Shown here piece by piece: positions 36,368 through 44,957 of a stretch of DNA of 64,000 nt. Origin of the DNA: Clostridium merdae (GTDB lineage Bacteria > Bacillota > Clostridia > Oscillospirales > Acutalibacteraceae); assembly GCF_900176635.1 (NCBI RefSeq), contig NZ_FXLN01000004.1, forward strand, positions 372,001 through 436,000. Direction: 5' to 3'. How positions within the stretch are numbered: position 1 is the stretch's first letter; each line of letters begins with the position of its first letter. A model generated the notes under the pieces. That model made no database searches, was not told the origin of the DNA, and saw only the letters and a program-made list of their open reading frames with translations. The position numbers and the translations under genes are program-made.

Positions 36368-36402
36368 AAACAGCCTGCGGACAATGTCCGCAGGCTGTTT
36401 TT
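36368..36402. terminator. Bidirectional terminator between HD-GYP and mcp genes
   Basis: A 15-bp perfect stem (arms 36368-36382 and 36386-36400, core CAGCCTGCGGAC) with a 3-nt AAT loop is flanked by A and T runs, so it can act on both convergent transcripts. Confidence 0.9.
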
Positions 36403-36417
36403 AGTAAATAAATAGCG

Positions 36418-37668
36418 TTATGATACGATAGCTTCATCCAGCGAATAGAACTGCACCAAACTTTGAAGCTGGATCGCATGGTCGGCCATCTCACGGCTTG
36501 AGGCGGCGCTTTCTTCTGCGGTAGCAGAATTGGTTTGTACAACGGAAGAAATCTGGTCAACACCCAAGCTGATTTCGCTAATAGAGGTTGACTGAGCCTC
36601 TGAAGCCGTTGCAATACGATTGACCAAATCGGTAGATTTATCCGTCGCGTCAAGAACCTCTTGCATGGTTCTTGCTGTTTGGTCTGCAATGCTTTTTCCT
36701 TTTTCCACAGCCTGAATCGAGTTTTCTATAAGGGCTGTAGAGTTTTGAGCGGCCTCGGCACTTTTACTGGCTAAGTTTCGTACTTCTTCCGCAACTACGG
36801 CAAAGCCTTTTCCGGCGGCACCTGCTCTGGCAGCCTCAACAGCGGCGTTCAGTGCAAGAATGTTCGTTTGCCGTGCAATTTCATTGATTGTCTTTATAAT
36901 ATTACCAATCTGGTTCGAGGAGCTTGTAATCTCTGCCATTGCTTGAAGCATGTGCTCGGTCTCTTTGGCAACGCTCTGAATTTTGTCTTGAACCAGGGAA
37001 GAAGCGTTGTTTGCCTCCAAGGCATCGGAAGCATTTTGCTTTACTTGCTCCGAAACATCGAGTATGGTAGCGGAAAGCTCCTGAATTGCACTTGCCTGTT
37101 CCGTTGCACCCTGTGCCAAGCATTGCGATGCACTGGAAACCTGCTCAGAACCATCGGTTACCTGCTGTGAAGTGCTAGAGATAAGAGAAACGTTTTGGAG
37201 CAGTATTTCGGATAGCCTCTGCATGGAGTTTTGAATACGAACAAAGTCGCCAGAATAGCTCCGCTTGTTCACGATATGGATTTTTCCGGACGTAATCAAA
37301 TCCAGTGTAGTAGAAATTCCGGTAACATTTTGTTTCAGCTGTGCAGCGGAGTCGTTTACAGCTTCACAAAGGTCATTAATATCTCCCTGCATAGCAAATT
37401 CAATATCAATATCAAAATCGCCTCTACCTAAGCGGTTTACACTTTCTTTTATCATATCTAGTGCAAATTGCAGTCTATGTGCAACCTGCCAAGTGATAAA
37501 ACCAACCAAAACAAAGGCAACGAAAAGAGCCAATATAGCTGGAATTAAAAGCTGCTTCGTAAATAAGGTGATAGCTATGCCGCCCATTACAACAGAAATT
37601 AGCATGACGGATAGTATCACGATCAGCAGCTCTGCCTTTAGGGATATGTGACGTTTATTACGTTGCAT
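36418..37668 (-). CDS. Methyl-accepting chemotaxis protein with no extracytoplasmic sensor domain
   Basis: This 416-residue receptor has two adjacent membrane helices (about 13-37 and 42-63) joined by a turn of only a few residues, then a HAMP-like segment and a long signalling coiled coil. The hairpin tip [21 protein letters not shown] and [13 protein letters not shown] is intact and should contact CheA and CheW. With no external ligand domain it probably senses something inside or within the membrane. It is the last gene of a minus-strand group, 48 bp after a cheW. Confidence 0.93.
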   Translation of the reverse strand: MQRNKRHISLKAELLIVILSVMLISVVMGGIAITLFTKQLLIPAILALFVAFVLVGFITWQVAHRLQFALDMIKESVNRLGRGDFDIDIEFAMQGDINDLCEAVNDSAAQLKQNVTGISTTLDLITSGKIHIVNKRSYSGDFVRIQNSMQRLSEILLQNVSLISSTSQQVTDGSEQVSSASQCLAQGATEQASAIQELSATILDVSEQVKQNASDALEANNASSLVQDKIQSVAKETEHMLQAMAEITSSSNQIGNIIKTINEIARQTNILALNAAVEAARAGAAGKGFAVVAEEVRNLASKSAEAAQNSTALIENSIQAVEKGKSIADQTARTMQEVLDATDKSTDLVNRIATASEAQSTSISEISLGVDQISSVVQTNSATAEESAASSREMADHAIQLQSLVQFYSLDEAIVS

Positions 37669-37716
37669 TCCGATATTCCTTTCCGGGTGCGGTTATGCAA
37701 AGGTTGCTAAATCTAA

Positions 37717-38238
37717 TCAGAGCCGATCCAGCGCCTTTTCCACCTGTTTTATTTCGTCATTATTCAAAATACGCTTGGGGTCTACCAATAGCACCACCTT
37801 GCCATGCAATCGGCCAATTCCGGTAACATAAGCATTTGTGTTATTGCCAGACATAACGGTGGGAGTCGCTGAAATATTTTCTTCTTCAATAACCGAGACT
37901 TCATTTACGGAATCTACCAAAAAGCCGATGTAGGTTTCTTCTAGCTTCGTTACAATAATGCAAGTTCGCTCATTGTATTCCAGCTCCGGCTTACCAAAAC
38001 GTAGCCGAATATCAATTAAAGGAATAATACTGCCGCGCAGGTTAATAACCCCTTTCGCATAAGCGGGGGAATCGGGTACCGGGGTAATCTCTTGCATGCC
38101 TATAATCTGTACAACGTCTGAAATTGGAACACCAAAAAGTTGGTTGTCCAAAAAGAATGTTAAATATTTGCCGTCAATCTCCTGATTGGCTGTGTCTAGA
38201 AAGTCGATGGTATCGATGGTATCTTCCATTGAAGTCAC
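37717..38238 (-). CDS. cheW: CheW coupling protein (first of two)
   Basis: CheW links receptors to the kinase CheA at the membrane array. This 173-residue protein has a single CheW fold: YLTFFLDNQLFGVPISDVVQI, then GVINLRGSIIPLIDIRLRFG and GFLVDSVNEV, all typical. It is 59 bp downstream of a second cheW of similar length, with which it shares the NLRG and ELEYNERTCIIVT segments, so the two are paralogues from a local duplication. Confidence 0.94.
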   Translation of the reverse strand: MTSMEDTIDTIDFLDTANQEIDGKYLTFFLDNQLFGVPISDVVQIIGMQEITPVPDSPAYAKGVINLRGSIIPLIDIRLRFGKPELEYNERTCIIVTKLEETYIGFLVDSVNEVSVIEEENISATPTVMSGNNTNAYVTGIGRLHGKVVLLVDPKRILNNDEIKQVEKALDRL

Positions 38239-38297
38239 CCTTTCAAATTGATGTTTATTCCGCCTGCCGTTTACAAACAGCAGGCAGGGAAGAGCGC

Positions 38298-38834
38298 TTA
38301 GGCGCCCTGGTCTTCTGCAAGATCTGAACTTGCTTTGCCAGAACGGTCATCCTCATTTTCTGTAAGAATTCTCTTTAAGTTTAGTAGCAAAGCGGGGCCT
38401 TTTGAGAGTGTAACAATTCCAGTAACAAAGGGGTTGCTCTTCTCGCGGCCTAGGCTCGGTGTTTCGTTAACATCTTTGGTAGCAATATCGGTTACGTCGT
38501 CTACACTGTCTACAATTAAGCCGATAATAGCGTCTTCGGTTTGTGTGACGACAATGCTTGTTTGGTCGTTATACTCCAGCTCTGGTTTTGAAAGCTTCAG
38601 GCGCAAATCAATCAGCGGTACGATTTTACCGCGCAGGTTGATGACCCCTTTCACATAAGAGGGGAGTTTCGGCATGAGTGTGATTGCCTGAATTCGAACA
38701 ATCTCTACCACCAAACTGCTGGGGATTGCGAAAATCTGACCGTCAATATAGAAGGTCAGGTATTTTTCAGATGTATTTTGTTTTGCTGCGGTTCCATCGG
38801 CTAAAGAAGAAACCGGATTGAGTTGATTATTCAT
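38298..38834 (-). CDS. cheW: CheW coupling protein (second of two)
   Basis: This 178-residue single-domain CheW contains YLTFYIDGQIFAIPSSLV, GVINLRGKIVPLIDLRLKLS and GLIVDSVDDVTDI. Its N-terminal extension of about 20 residues is polar. It is the first of the cheW-cheW-mcp group, with a sigma-D-like -10 element upstream. Two CheW copies may serve different receptor arrays or have different affinities; this is inferred. Confidence 0.94.
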   Translation of the reverse strand: MNNQLNPVSSLADGTAAKQNTSEKYLTFYIDGQIFAIPSSLVVEIVRIQAITLMPKLPSYVKGVINLRGKIVPLIDLRLKLSKPELEYNDQTSIVVTQTEDAIIGLIVDSVDDVTDIATKDVNETPSLGREKSNPFVTGIVTLSKGPALLLNLKRILTENEDDRSGKASSDLAEDQGA

Positions 38835-38906
38835 ATCTTTTCACCACTTCTTCCGCCGCATCAGCGGCAGTAATCTAAAAAAGAATAAAATATAAGATTC
38901 AATTTG

Positions 38907-38914
38907 TATATCGG
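38907..38914 (-). promoter_or_regulatory. Sigma-D-like -10 element before the cheW-cheW-mcp group
   Basis: On the minus strand CCGATATA (38914-38907) matches the sigma-D -10. No good TAAA -35 is present at 14-16 nt upstream. It lies about 73 bp before the cheW start. A small GCCGC/GCGGC hairpin lies in the leader. Confidence 0.45.
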
Positions 38915-38966
38915 TCATTTTCAAAGGAAAATGAAGTAACTTTCAAAAAAAGACTCATTTTAAATA

Positions 38967-39308
38967 TTATTCTTCTGAAAAATCGGGCATTTCAGGCAAA
39001 GAGGAAGGCTTTGCCTCCGGAGAGGGGGCTGTTGCAGGAGCATCTGGTTCGCCGTGCTTTAGAAAATATAGGTATAAATCTGCGACTGCCTGGTACAGCT
39101 CCGGTGGTATTTCTGTACCGATATTCATTTGCGATAAAAGAGAGGCCAGCGCATCATCCTGGTAAACAGGTACGTTGTTTTCTTGAGCTACCTCGATTAT
39201 TTTTGTAGCCGTATAGCCAGCACCGGCGGCTATAACAATGGGCGCCTGATTATTTTCTTCGGAATAGCGCAGGGCGGCTGCTCGTTGTTTGTTATTATAT
39301 TGAGACAT
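38967..39308 (-). CDS. FlhB C-terminal domain homologue (FhlB/FlhX type)
   Basis: This 113-residue soluble protein resembles the cytoplasmic C-terminal domain of the flagellar export switch FlhB: a region rich in Lys and Arg, then KIIEVAQENNVPVYQDDALASLLSQMNIGTEIP-type sequence split over the usual strand and helix. The self-cleaving NPTH motif of true FlhB is replaced (NNQAP), so it should not autocleave. Its start overlaps the end of the FliK-like gene by 14 bp. The C-terminal 25 residues are Pro and Ser rich. Confidence 0.82.
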   Translation of the reverse strand: MSQYNNKQRAAALRYSEENNQAPIVIAAGAGYTATKIIEVAQENNVPVYQDDALASLLSQMNIGTEIPPELYQAVADLYLYFLKHGEPDAPATAPSPEAKPSSLPEMPDFSEE

Positions 39309-40710
39309 CTACGGTTCGCCTTCCCTCGTGTATTTTTTTTAGAATGGTTTTACCTGCCGTAGGGGGAATTCCCGCAGAAAGCTCAACGGATTCCGTTACA
39401 AGACCATTTTGTGTAAAAATAGCAGATACGGCTTCGCCGATTTCTTTGGTGTTCGAGGCAAACTCCGCAGGGCAGTTTAGCCGAATGTTAACGTTTTTTC
39501 CGGTCAATGTAAGAAACGCTTCAAAATACCCCTTCGACTTAATATCAAAGGTTAAAATGATAAGGCGACTTCGTTCCCGATCCTGCGCATAGTGGCTAGT
39601 TTCAGATTCCTCTTCTTTTTCAATCCATATTTCACCGAATAGGTATTTGCCCTCAAAGGTAAGGGGAAGAAAGAGGTGATGGAACGGCATGTATACGCTG
39701 TTATCCATTAAAAGAGAGGAGAGTGTGCTTTGGAACAGCTCTTGCCCTCGCTGTGACGGCCCATTCGCATTTTCAGTGAGAAGATTTAAAATAGAATCGA
39801 GCAATTTGTTTTGGATAGGTGTCTCCAATCGCCCCATGTGATCAAGAAAAACAGAGGTTAACTCGTTAAGCTTTTGGGGAGGGAAATCAAGGTCGTATTT
39901 GCAGTAATCAAGCAACGCGGTAAACTTTTCTGCAAGCTCTTCACGTGAGCCAATATTCAGGCGAGAGAGGTCATGTACCAAAAGCGTAATATTGTCTCTT
40001 ACTCTGCCAAAATCGTTGGTAGCTGAAATATAGCGCCGAATAAACGGTATAACTTTTTCTTTTAAGGTGGAAAGGTTCTGGTTTAGGTTTTCAATTGGCT
40101 GCTCATCCGTGATCTCCTGCGCTAGTTGTGCCAATTGCCCACTGTACGGCTGCGGAATTTGCTCACTTATTTGTATGAGGCGGTTCGTGACCGAACGGGT
40201 GGTTTCACCCGCGCTGGTGTAAGCATTAAATACTTTCAGAAACTGCGCCATTTTTTGTTCCAGCGTTTTATTTGGGTATTGCTCTAACATTTGCCGCATC
40301 GTCTGAAAGAGTGGACCCGAAAACTGGGTGCGGTTATTTTCCTGAAACAGCAGGTTTTTTACAATATCTTCGCGCCCCATATTAATAACCTGTGTTAGCT
40401 GGCGGAGGGTTTCTGAAACAGGGGCTCCCTGCTCTGCACCAGCACGCCCCATAACCTCAAACACCAGCTTTCCCAAGCTCTGCGAAAGCTCCGGCGTTTT
40501 GCTCAACTGCTGAATAAAGCGGCTAAAGACGGAATTTCGGTTCAGAAGAAAGGAGAACTCAGTGTTATTTTGACCGGATTGCCGGTCAGCATTGGTAGGC
40601 GGAACAAGTGCTGGGTTCACGACTGCACGCTCAGAGGGCCTCGCAGGGTTGAGCCGGTTCACATTGTCTCCGCTCGGTACGGGAGTAGTGATTCTAAGGT
40701 TATCTGCCAT
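39295..40710 (-). CDS. FliK-like flagellar protein, partner of the FlhB homologue
   Basis: This 471-residue protein has a polar, Asn/Gln/Pro-rich N-terminus, a long helical middle and a C-terminal beta domain (IILTFDIKSKGYFEAFLTLTG and VNIRLNCPAEF) reminiscent of the FliK hook-length-control C-terminal domain. It lies next to the FlhB-like gene, and FliK's known partner is FlhB's C-terminal domain. This pairing recurs in clostridia. The assignment is by domain layout and context, not by close similarity, so it may be a distinct uncharacterised flagellar protein. Confidence 0.6.
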   Translation of the reverse strand: MADNLRITTPVPSGDNVNRLNPARPSERAVVNPALVPPTNADRQSGQNNTEFSFLLNRNSVFSRFIQQLSKTPELSQSLGKLVFEVMGRAGAEQGAPVSETLRQLTQVINMGREDIVKNLLFQENNRTQFSGPLFQTMRQMLEQYPNKTLEQKMAQFLKVFNAYTSAGETTRSVTNRLIQISEQIPQPYSGQLAQLAQEITDEQPIENLNQNLSTLKEKVIPFIRRYISATNDFGRVRDNITLLVHDLSRLNIGSREELAEKFTALLDYCKYDLDFPPQKLNELTSVFLDHMGRLETPIQNKLLDSILNLLTENANGPSQRGQELFQSTLSSLLMDNSVYMPFHHLFLPLTFEGKYLFGEIWIEKEEESETSHYAQDRERSRLIILTFDIKSKGYFEAFLTLTGKNVNIRLNCPAEFASNTKEIGEAVSAIFTQNGLVTESVELSAGIPPTAGKTILKKIHEGRRTVDVSI

Positions 40711-40758
40711 AATGGGTACCCCTAAAATTTAAAATTTTTAGAAATCAAAATGAAAAAG

Positions 40759-40786
40759 TTAATTATTTTCGACTTAATCCGATATA
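40759..40786 (+). promoter_or_regulatory. Sigma-D-like promoter of the cheA operon
   Basis: TTAA (40759-40762), a 15-nt gap and TCCGATAT (40778-40785) resemble the sigma-D consensus TAAA-N15-GCCGATAT. The cheA start is about 70 bp downstream. Confidence 0.5.
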
Positions 40787-40856
40787 TCTAATGAGAAAGA
40801 TAGAAATCTTTCGTTTTCCCTTACGGAATTTTTGAGATAGGCGGTGGCTATCATTC

Positions 40857-42965
40857 ATGGATAACAATATGGAATCTTTGTTGGAAGTTTATTTGTTCGA
40901 AACCAACGGTCTGCTAACTCATTTGGATGAAATTCTTCTTCGTTGTGAGCAAGCGGGTGATTTTGACTCGGAAAGTATTGATGAAATCTTCCGCATCATG
41001 CACACCATCAAAGGGTCATCTGCAATGATGCAGTTCGACAGTATGGCTACGGTAACTCATAAAATGGAAGACCTGTTCTATTATGTAAGAGAACATGGTA
41101 TTTCAAAGGAGTACAACGAGCCGTTAACGGATCTGATGTTCAAATCCAGCGATTTTCTGAAAACAGAGGTCGAAAAGATTGAAAACAATGAACCGCTTAT
41201 TACAAATATCGGCAGTTTAGAGGAAGAAATTAATTCTTTCCTCAAAAAGATTTCTGGACAAGCACCGGAAGAAACGAAGGCCGAAGTAGAACCGCAGCCT
41301 AGTACTTCTACTGAGCAGCCGGTTGTAGAACCCGCAGCTGCAGATTTACCAGTGCCGGCGGCAGCTGCTGCAACTCCCGTACAAACGAAGCAGCCTGCTG
41401 TAGAAGAGGGGGGAGACTTCTCTTTCCCGGTACGTGTATTTTTTGAGGAAGAGACAGAGATGGTTCATTTAAGAGCCATGCTTTTGGTTCATGCTATCGC
41501 TGAAAATGGTATAGCGGTGCGTAATGTTCCTGAACGTTTGGAATCAGAGGCATCCGCTGCCGAAATCATTGGCAAAGAGGGGCTACTCCTTCTATTCCAA
41601 ACAAAAGAAGACATGGAAGGTTCCCTCAAAACCATTGAGAACTTTGTTTATACAAAAAATTATACCGTTCTTTCTTCGCTTACGCAACAAAAAGAGCAGG
41701 CGAAAAGCATAAAGGAAGAGAAAACCGTAGCAAATGCAGAAGCTGCTGTAAGCAATGGCAATGGGAATCACCAGGCGGTAAAGCAAAACCTCATCAACGT
41801 AAACCTCTCAAAGCTCGATAATTTGATGGACCTTGTTGGCGAGATCGTCATTACGGAATCAATGGTAACTGCGTCTCACTCTGTGCAGCAAACGAGCGAA
41901 AGCGGAGTGGATAACAGCTATACAAAGGCCTCACGCCAGTTGCGCAAGCTGACAGATGAGCTGCAAGAAATCGTTATGTCCATCCGAATGGTTCCGATTT
42001 CAGGTGTATTTCAAAAGATGCGCCGTATTGTGCGCGATATGAGCAAGAGCCTCGATAAGGATGCGGAGTTGGTACTCGTTGGTGAGGAGACTGAGGTTGA
42101 CAAATCCATTGTAGACAGCATCAATGATCCGATTATGCACGTGGTTCGCAACGCGATGGATCACGGTTTGGAGGATAAGCAAACCCGTTTGGCCAACGGT
42201 AAGCCGGCAAAGGGAACCATTACTCTTTCTGCGCAGAATACCGGCGGCGAGATTCTCATTACCATTGAGGATGACGGTCAGGGAATTGACCGTGAAGCGG
42301 TTTTGGCGAAAGCCAAGCGGCAGGGAATGCTGAAAAAGAGTGAGAAAGAATACTCCAACCGCGAGGTTTATAATTTCCTATTGATGCCCGGCTTTTCTAC
42401 CAATGAGGTAGTAACAGAATTCTCCGGCCGCGGCGTGGGTATGGATGTTGTAAAGAAGAACGTGGAAAAGGTTGGCGGCGATGTAACAATCTCCAGTGAA
42501 CCCGGCAAGGGAACAAAGGTATTGTTCAAAATACCGCTTACCTTGGCGATTGTAAACGGAATGAAGGTTTCTGTTGGTGATACCATGTTCATTATTCCCA
42601 CCAATAACATTAAGCAGTTGGTGAAGGTAACCGCTGATCAGGTATTGTACGATACCAGCGGGAACGAGATTATCACCATGCGCAACCAATACTACCCGCT
42701 CATTCGCCTGCATTCTGTGTTCGGCTTGGAGCCCAAGGCAAAAACACTGGAAGACTCCATCGTGGTGCAGGTTGAAAATCACGAAAAGGTATACTGCGTA
42801 TTGGCAGATGATTTGCTTGGGGAACAGCAGGTAGTTGTTAAGGGCTTGCCCGCGTACCTGAATCAATTTAATATTAAAGATACCGGTATTTCTGGCGGCG
42901 CAGTTTTGGGCGATGGAAGCATCAGCTTGATTCTCGATGTGGTAAACCTGTATAACAATAATTAA
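40857..42965 (+). CDS. cheA: CheA, chemotaxis sensor histidine kinase
   Basis: CheA autophosphorylates and donates phosphate to CheY and CheB. The 702-residue protein has an Hpt domain with the phospho-acceptor His49 (FRIMHTIKGSS), a Pro/Ala/Glu-rich linker and P2-like domain (about 150-290), the P3 dimerisation helices (KLDNLMDLVGEIVITES), the ATPase boxes HVVRNAMDHGLED, EDDGQGID and GRGVGMDVVKKN, and a C-terminal CheW-like domain. It opens a plus-strand operon with the dehydrogenase-like gene, cheR and cheB. The ribosome site is weak. Confidence 0.97.
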   Translation: MDNNMESLLEVYLFETNGLLTHLDEILLRCEQAGDFDSESIDEIFRIMHTIKGSSAMMQFDSMATVTHKMEDLFYYVREHGISKEYNEPLTDLMFKSSDFLKTEVEKIENNEPLITNIGSLEEEINSFLKKISGQAPEETKAEVEPQPSTSTEQPVVEPAAADLPVPAAAAATPVQTKQPAVEEGGDFSFPVRVFFEEETEMVHLRAMLLVHAIAENGIAVRNVPERLESEASAAEIIGKEGLLLLFQTKEDMEGSLKTIENFVYTKNYTVLSSLTQQKEQAKSIKEEKTVANAEAAVSNGNGNHQAVKQNLINVNLSKLDNLMDLVGEIVITESMVTASHSVQQTSESGVDNSYTKASRQLRKLTDELQEIVMSIRMVPISGVFQKMRRIVRDMSKSLDKDAELVLVGEETEVDKSIVDSINDPIMHVVRNAMDHGLEDKQTRLANGKPAKGTITLSAQNTGGEILITIEDDGQGIDREAVLAKAKRQGMLKKSEKEYSNREVYNFLLMPGFSTNEVVTEFSGRGVGMDVVKKNVEKVGGDVTISSEPGKGTKVLFKIPLTLAIVNGMKVSVGDTMFIIPTNNIKQLVKVTADQVLYDTSGNEIITMRNQYYPLIRLHSVFGLEPKAKTLEDSIVVQVENHEKVYCVLADDLLGEQQVVVKGLPAYLNQFNIKDTGISGGAVLGDGSISLILDVVNLYNNN

Positions 42966-43007
42966 AACAATATTTTTCTAAAAATAAATTGTGGGGAGGC
43001 GTTGGCT

Positions 43008-44084
43008 GTGCAGATTCATAAAATCGCTGTTATTCCGGGTGACGGTATTGGCCCAGAGGTCATTGCAGAGGGTTGCAAGGTATTGGAATGTGTTGCCCGG
43101 TTGGATGGCGGGTTCCGATTTGAGTTCGACACCTTTCCCTGGGGCTGCGAATATTATTTGAAAACTGGGAGTATGATGGCGGAGGATGGTATTGAGCAGC
43201 TGAAGGCCTACGATTCTATTTTCCTCGGTGCAGTCGGTTTTCCCGGCGTACCAGACCATGTTTCCCTTTGGGGACTACTGCTCACCATACGAAAAAGCTT
43301 TGACCAGTACGTGAATCTGCGACCTGTAAAGCTGCTCAAAGGTGCCCCTTGTCCGCTAAAGGACGTTAAGCGGGAAGACATAGATATGGTTTTTGTGCGG
43401 GAGAACAGTGAGGGCGAATACGCAGGCAGCGGCAGTTGGTTGTACCGCGGTAAACCACATGAGGTGGTTATTCAAGATGGCGTTTTTTCTCGCCATGGGT
43501 GCGAACGTATTATGCGTTATGCGTTTGAATTAGCACGCCATGAAAAGAAAACTCTTACCAGCATTAGCAAGGGCAATGCAATGAATTATTCCATGGTTTT
43601 TTGGGATCAGATTTTCTCAGAAATGAGCCAGGAGTATCCGGATGTAAAAACCGCTTCCTATTTGGTGGATGCCGCCAGCATGATGATGGTAAAAAGCCCA
43701 GAGGCGTTTGAGGTAGTTGTTACCTCTAATCTGTTTGGTGATATTTTGACCGACCTCGGCGCAGCCATTGCCGGTGGAATGGGGCTTGCTGCCGGTGCCA
43801 ACATGAATCCGGAGCGAAAGTACCCGTCTATGTTTGAGCCAATTCACGGTTCGGCACCCGATATTGCCGGCCGGCAGATTGCAAACCCGCTTGCTACAGT
43901 TTGGGCAGCTAGCCAAATGCTAGATTTCTTCCACCATGAAGAGTGGGGGAAGCGGCTTTTAGATGCAATAGAAGCCGTGATGTTAGAGGCTGTAGCTCTT
44001 ACTCCCGACATGGGCGGAACTGCAACAACGGCACAGGTGGGAGATGCCATTGTATCTTACCTGATGAAGGGGAAAGACTCTTAA
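43008..44084 (+). CDS. Tartrate/D-malate dehydrogenase-like protein (isocitrate/isopropylmalate dehydrogenase family)
   Basis: This NAD- and metal-dependent beta-decarboxylating dehydrogenase has the family motifs IPGDGIGPEV, the substrate arginines in QYVNLRPVKLL, the Lys in SISKGNAMNY, the metal aspartates in NLFGDILTDLGAA, and GSAPDIAGRQIANP. GAVGFPGVPDHVSLWGLLL and FPWGCEYYL point to the tartrate/D-malate dehydrogenase subgroup rather than LeuB. GTG 43008 is chosen because GGGGAGG (42993-42999) lies 8 nt before it, giving 358 residues. It sits between cheA and cheR with gaps of 42 and 58 bp and no terminator, a very unusual place for a metabolic gene. Confidence 0.88.
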   Translation: MQIHKIAVIPGDGIGPEVIAEGCKVLECVARLDGGFRFEFDTFPWGCEYYLKTGSMMAEDGIEQLKAYDSIFLGAVGFPGVPDHVSLWGLLLTIRKSFDQYVNLRPVKLLKGAPCPLKDVKREDIDMVFVRENSEGEYAGSGSWLYRGKPHEVVIQDGVFSRHGCERIMRYAFELARHEKKTLTSISKGNAMNYSMVFWDQIFSEMSQEYPDVKTASYLVDAASMMMVKSPEAFEVVVTSNLFGDILTDLGAAIAGGMGLAAGANMNPERKYPSMFEPIHGSAPDIAGRQIANPLATVWAASQMLDFFHHEEWGKRLLDAIEAVMLEAVALTPDMGGTATTAQVGDAIVSYLMKGKDS

Positions 44085-44142
44085 AGTTTGTTATTAACAC
44101 AGCACCATATGTCCCATATTTTCCACAGAAGAAAGGATTAAT

Positions 44143-44949
44143 ATGATACGTTTGACAGATCAGGAATTTCTAACAATTGTAAACTACGTTAAAAATAATT
44201 ACGGCATTAATCTGTCCAATAAGCGCCAACTGATTGAGGCGCGTATGTATTCTGTTCTAGCGGAAAAGGGCATGAAAAGCTTTTCGGAATATATGACCCT
44301 CATCCAGCAGAAAAACCCGGAAGAGATTATTGTGTTGTTAAACAAGCTAACAACAAACCACACGTACTTTATGCGTGAGCCGGCTCATTTCGATTTTATT
44401 AAAACAAAATTTTTACCGCTTCAGGAACGTGTGAATCACCGTAAGCTGGTTCGTATTTGGAGTGCAGGCTGTTCTTCGGGAGAAGAGGCGTACACTACCT
44501 GCATGGTGCTCATGGATTACTTTAGTCTTGGCCGCCCAGGCTGGGATTTTCGAATTCTTGCCACAGATATTTCAGAAAAGGCAATGTCTGCGGGCAAAGC
44601 AGCCATTTACAGTGCGGAATCTTTAAAAAATGTGCCGCAAAGCTGGCTGACTCGCTATTTTGTAAAGCAGGGAACAGACCAGTATCGTATTAATGACGAT
44701 GTTCGTCGCCATGTTACCTTCCAGAGGCTGAATTTGATGCAGCCATTTCCTCCAATGCAACAGTTTGACCTGATTTTTTGCCGCAATGTCATGATTTATT
44801 TTGACCAGAACGACCGTAACAAACTGATCAATAAATATTACGACATGCTCATCCCAGGTGGATTTTTACTGATTGGGCATTCAGAAACAATACAAAGGGA
44901 CAGCTCTAAGTTTATTTATCTGGAGCCGTCTGTGTACCAGAAAGGATAA
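44143..44949 (+). CDS. cheR: CheR, chemotaxis protein methyltransferase
   Basis: CheR methylates glutamates of receptors with S-adenosylmethionine. The 268-residue protein has an N-terminal helical domain, then TTNHTYFMREPAHF, the SAM-binding loop RIWSAGCSSGEEAYT, ILATDISEKAM, FCRNVMIYFD and a terminal GHSE. All are canonical. It lies 8 bp before cheB. Confidence 0.96.
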   Translation: MIRLTDQEFLTIVNYVKNNYGINLSNKRQLIEARMYSVLAEKGMKSFSEYMTLIQQKNPEEIIVLLNKLTTNHTYFMREPAHFDFIKTKFLPLQERVNHRKLVRIWSAGCSSGEEAYTTCMVLMDYFSLGRPGWDFRILATDISEKAMSAGKAAIYSAESLKNVPQSWLTRYFVKQGTDQYRINDDVRRHVTFQRLNLMQPFPPMQQFDLIFCRNVMIYFDQNDRNKLINKYYDMLIPGGFLLIGHSETIQRDSSKFIYLEPSVYQKG

Positions 44950-44957
44950 TTATCGGT

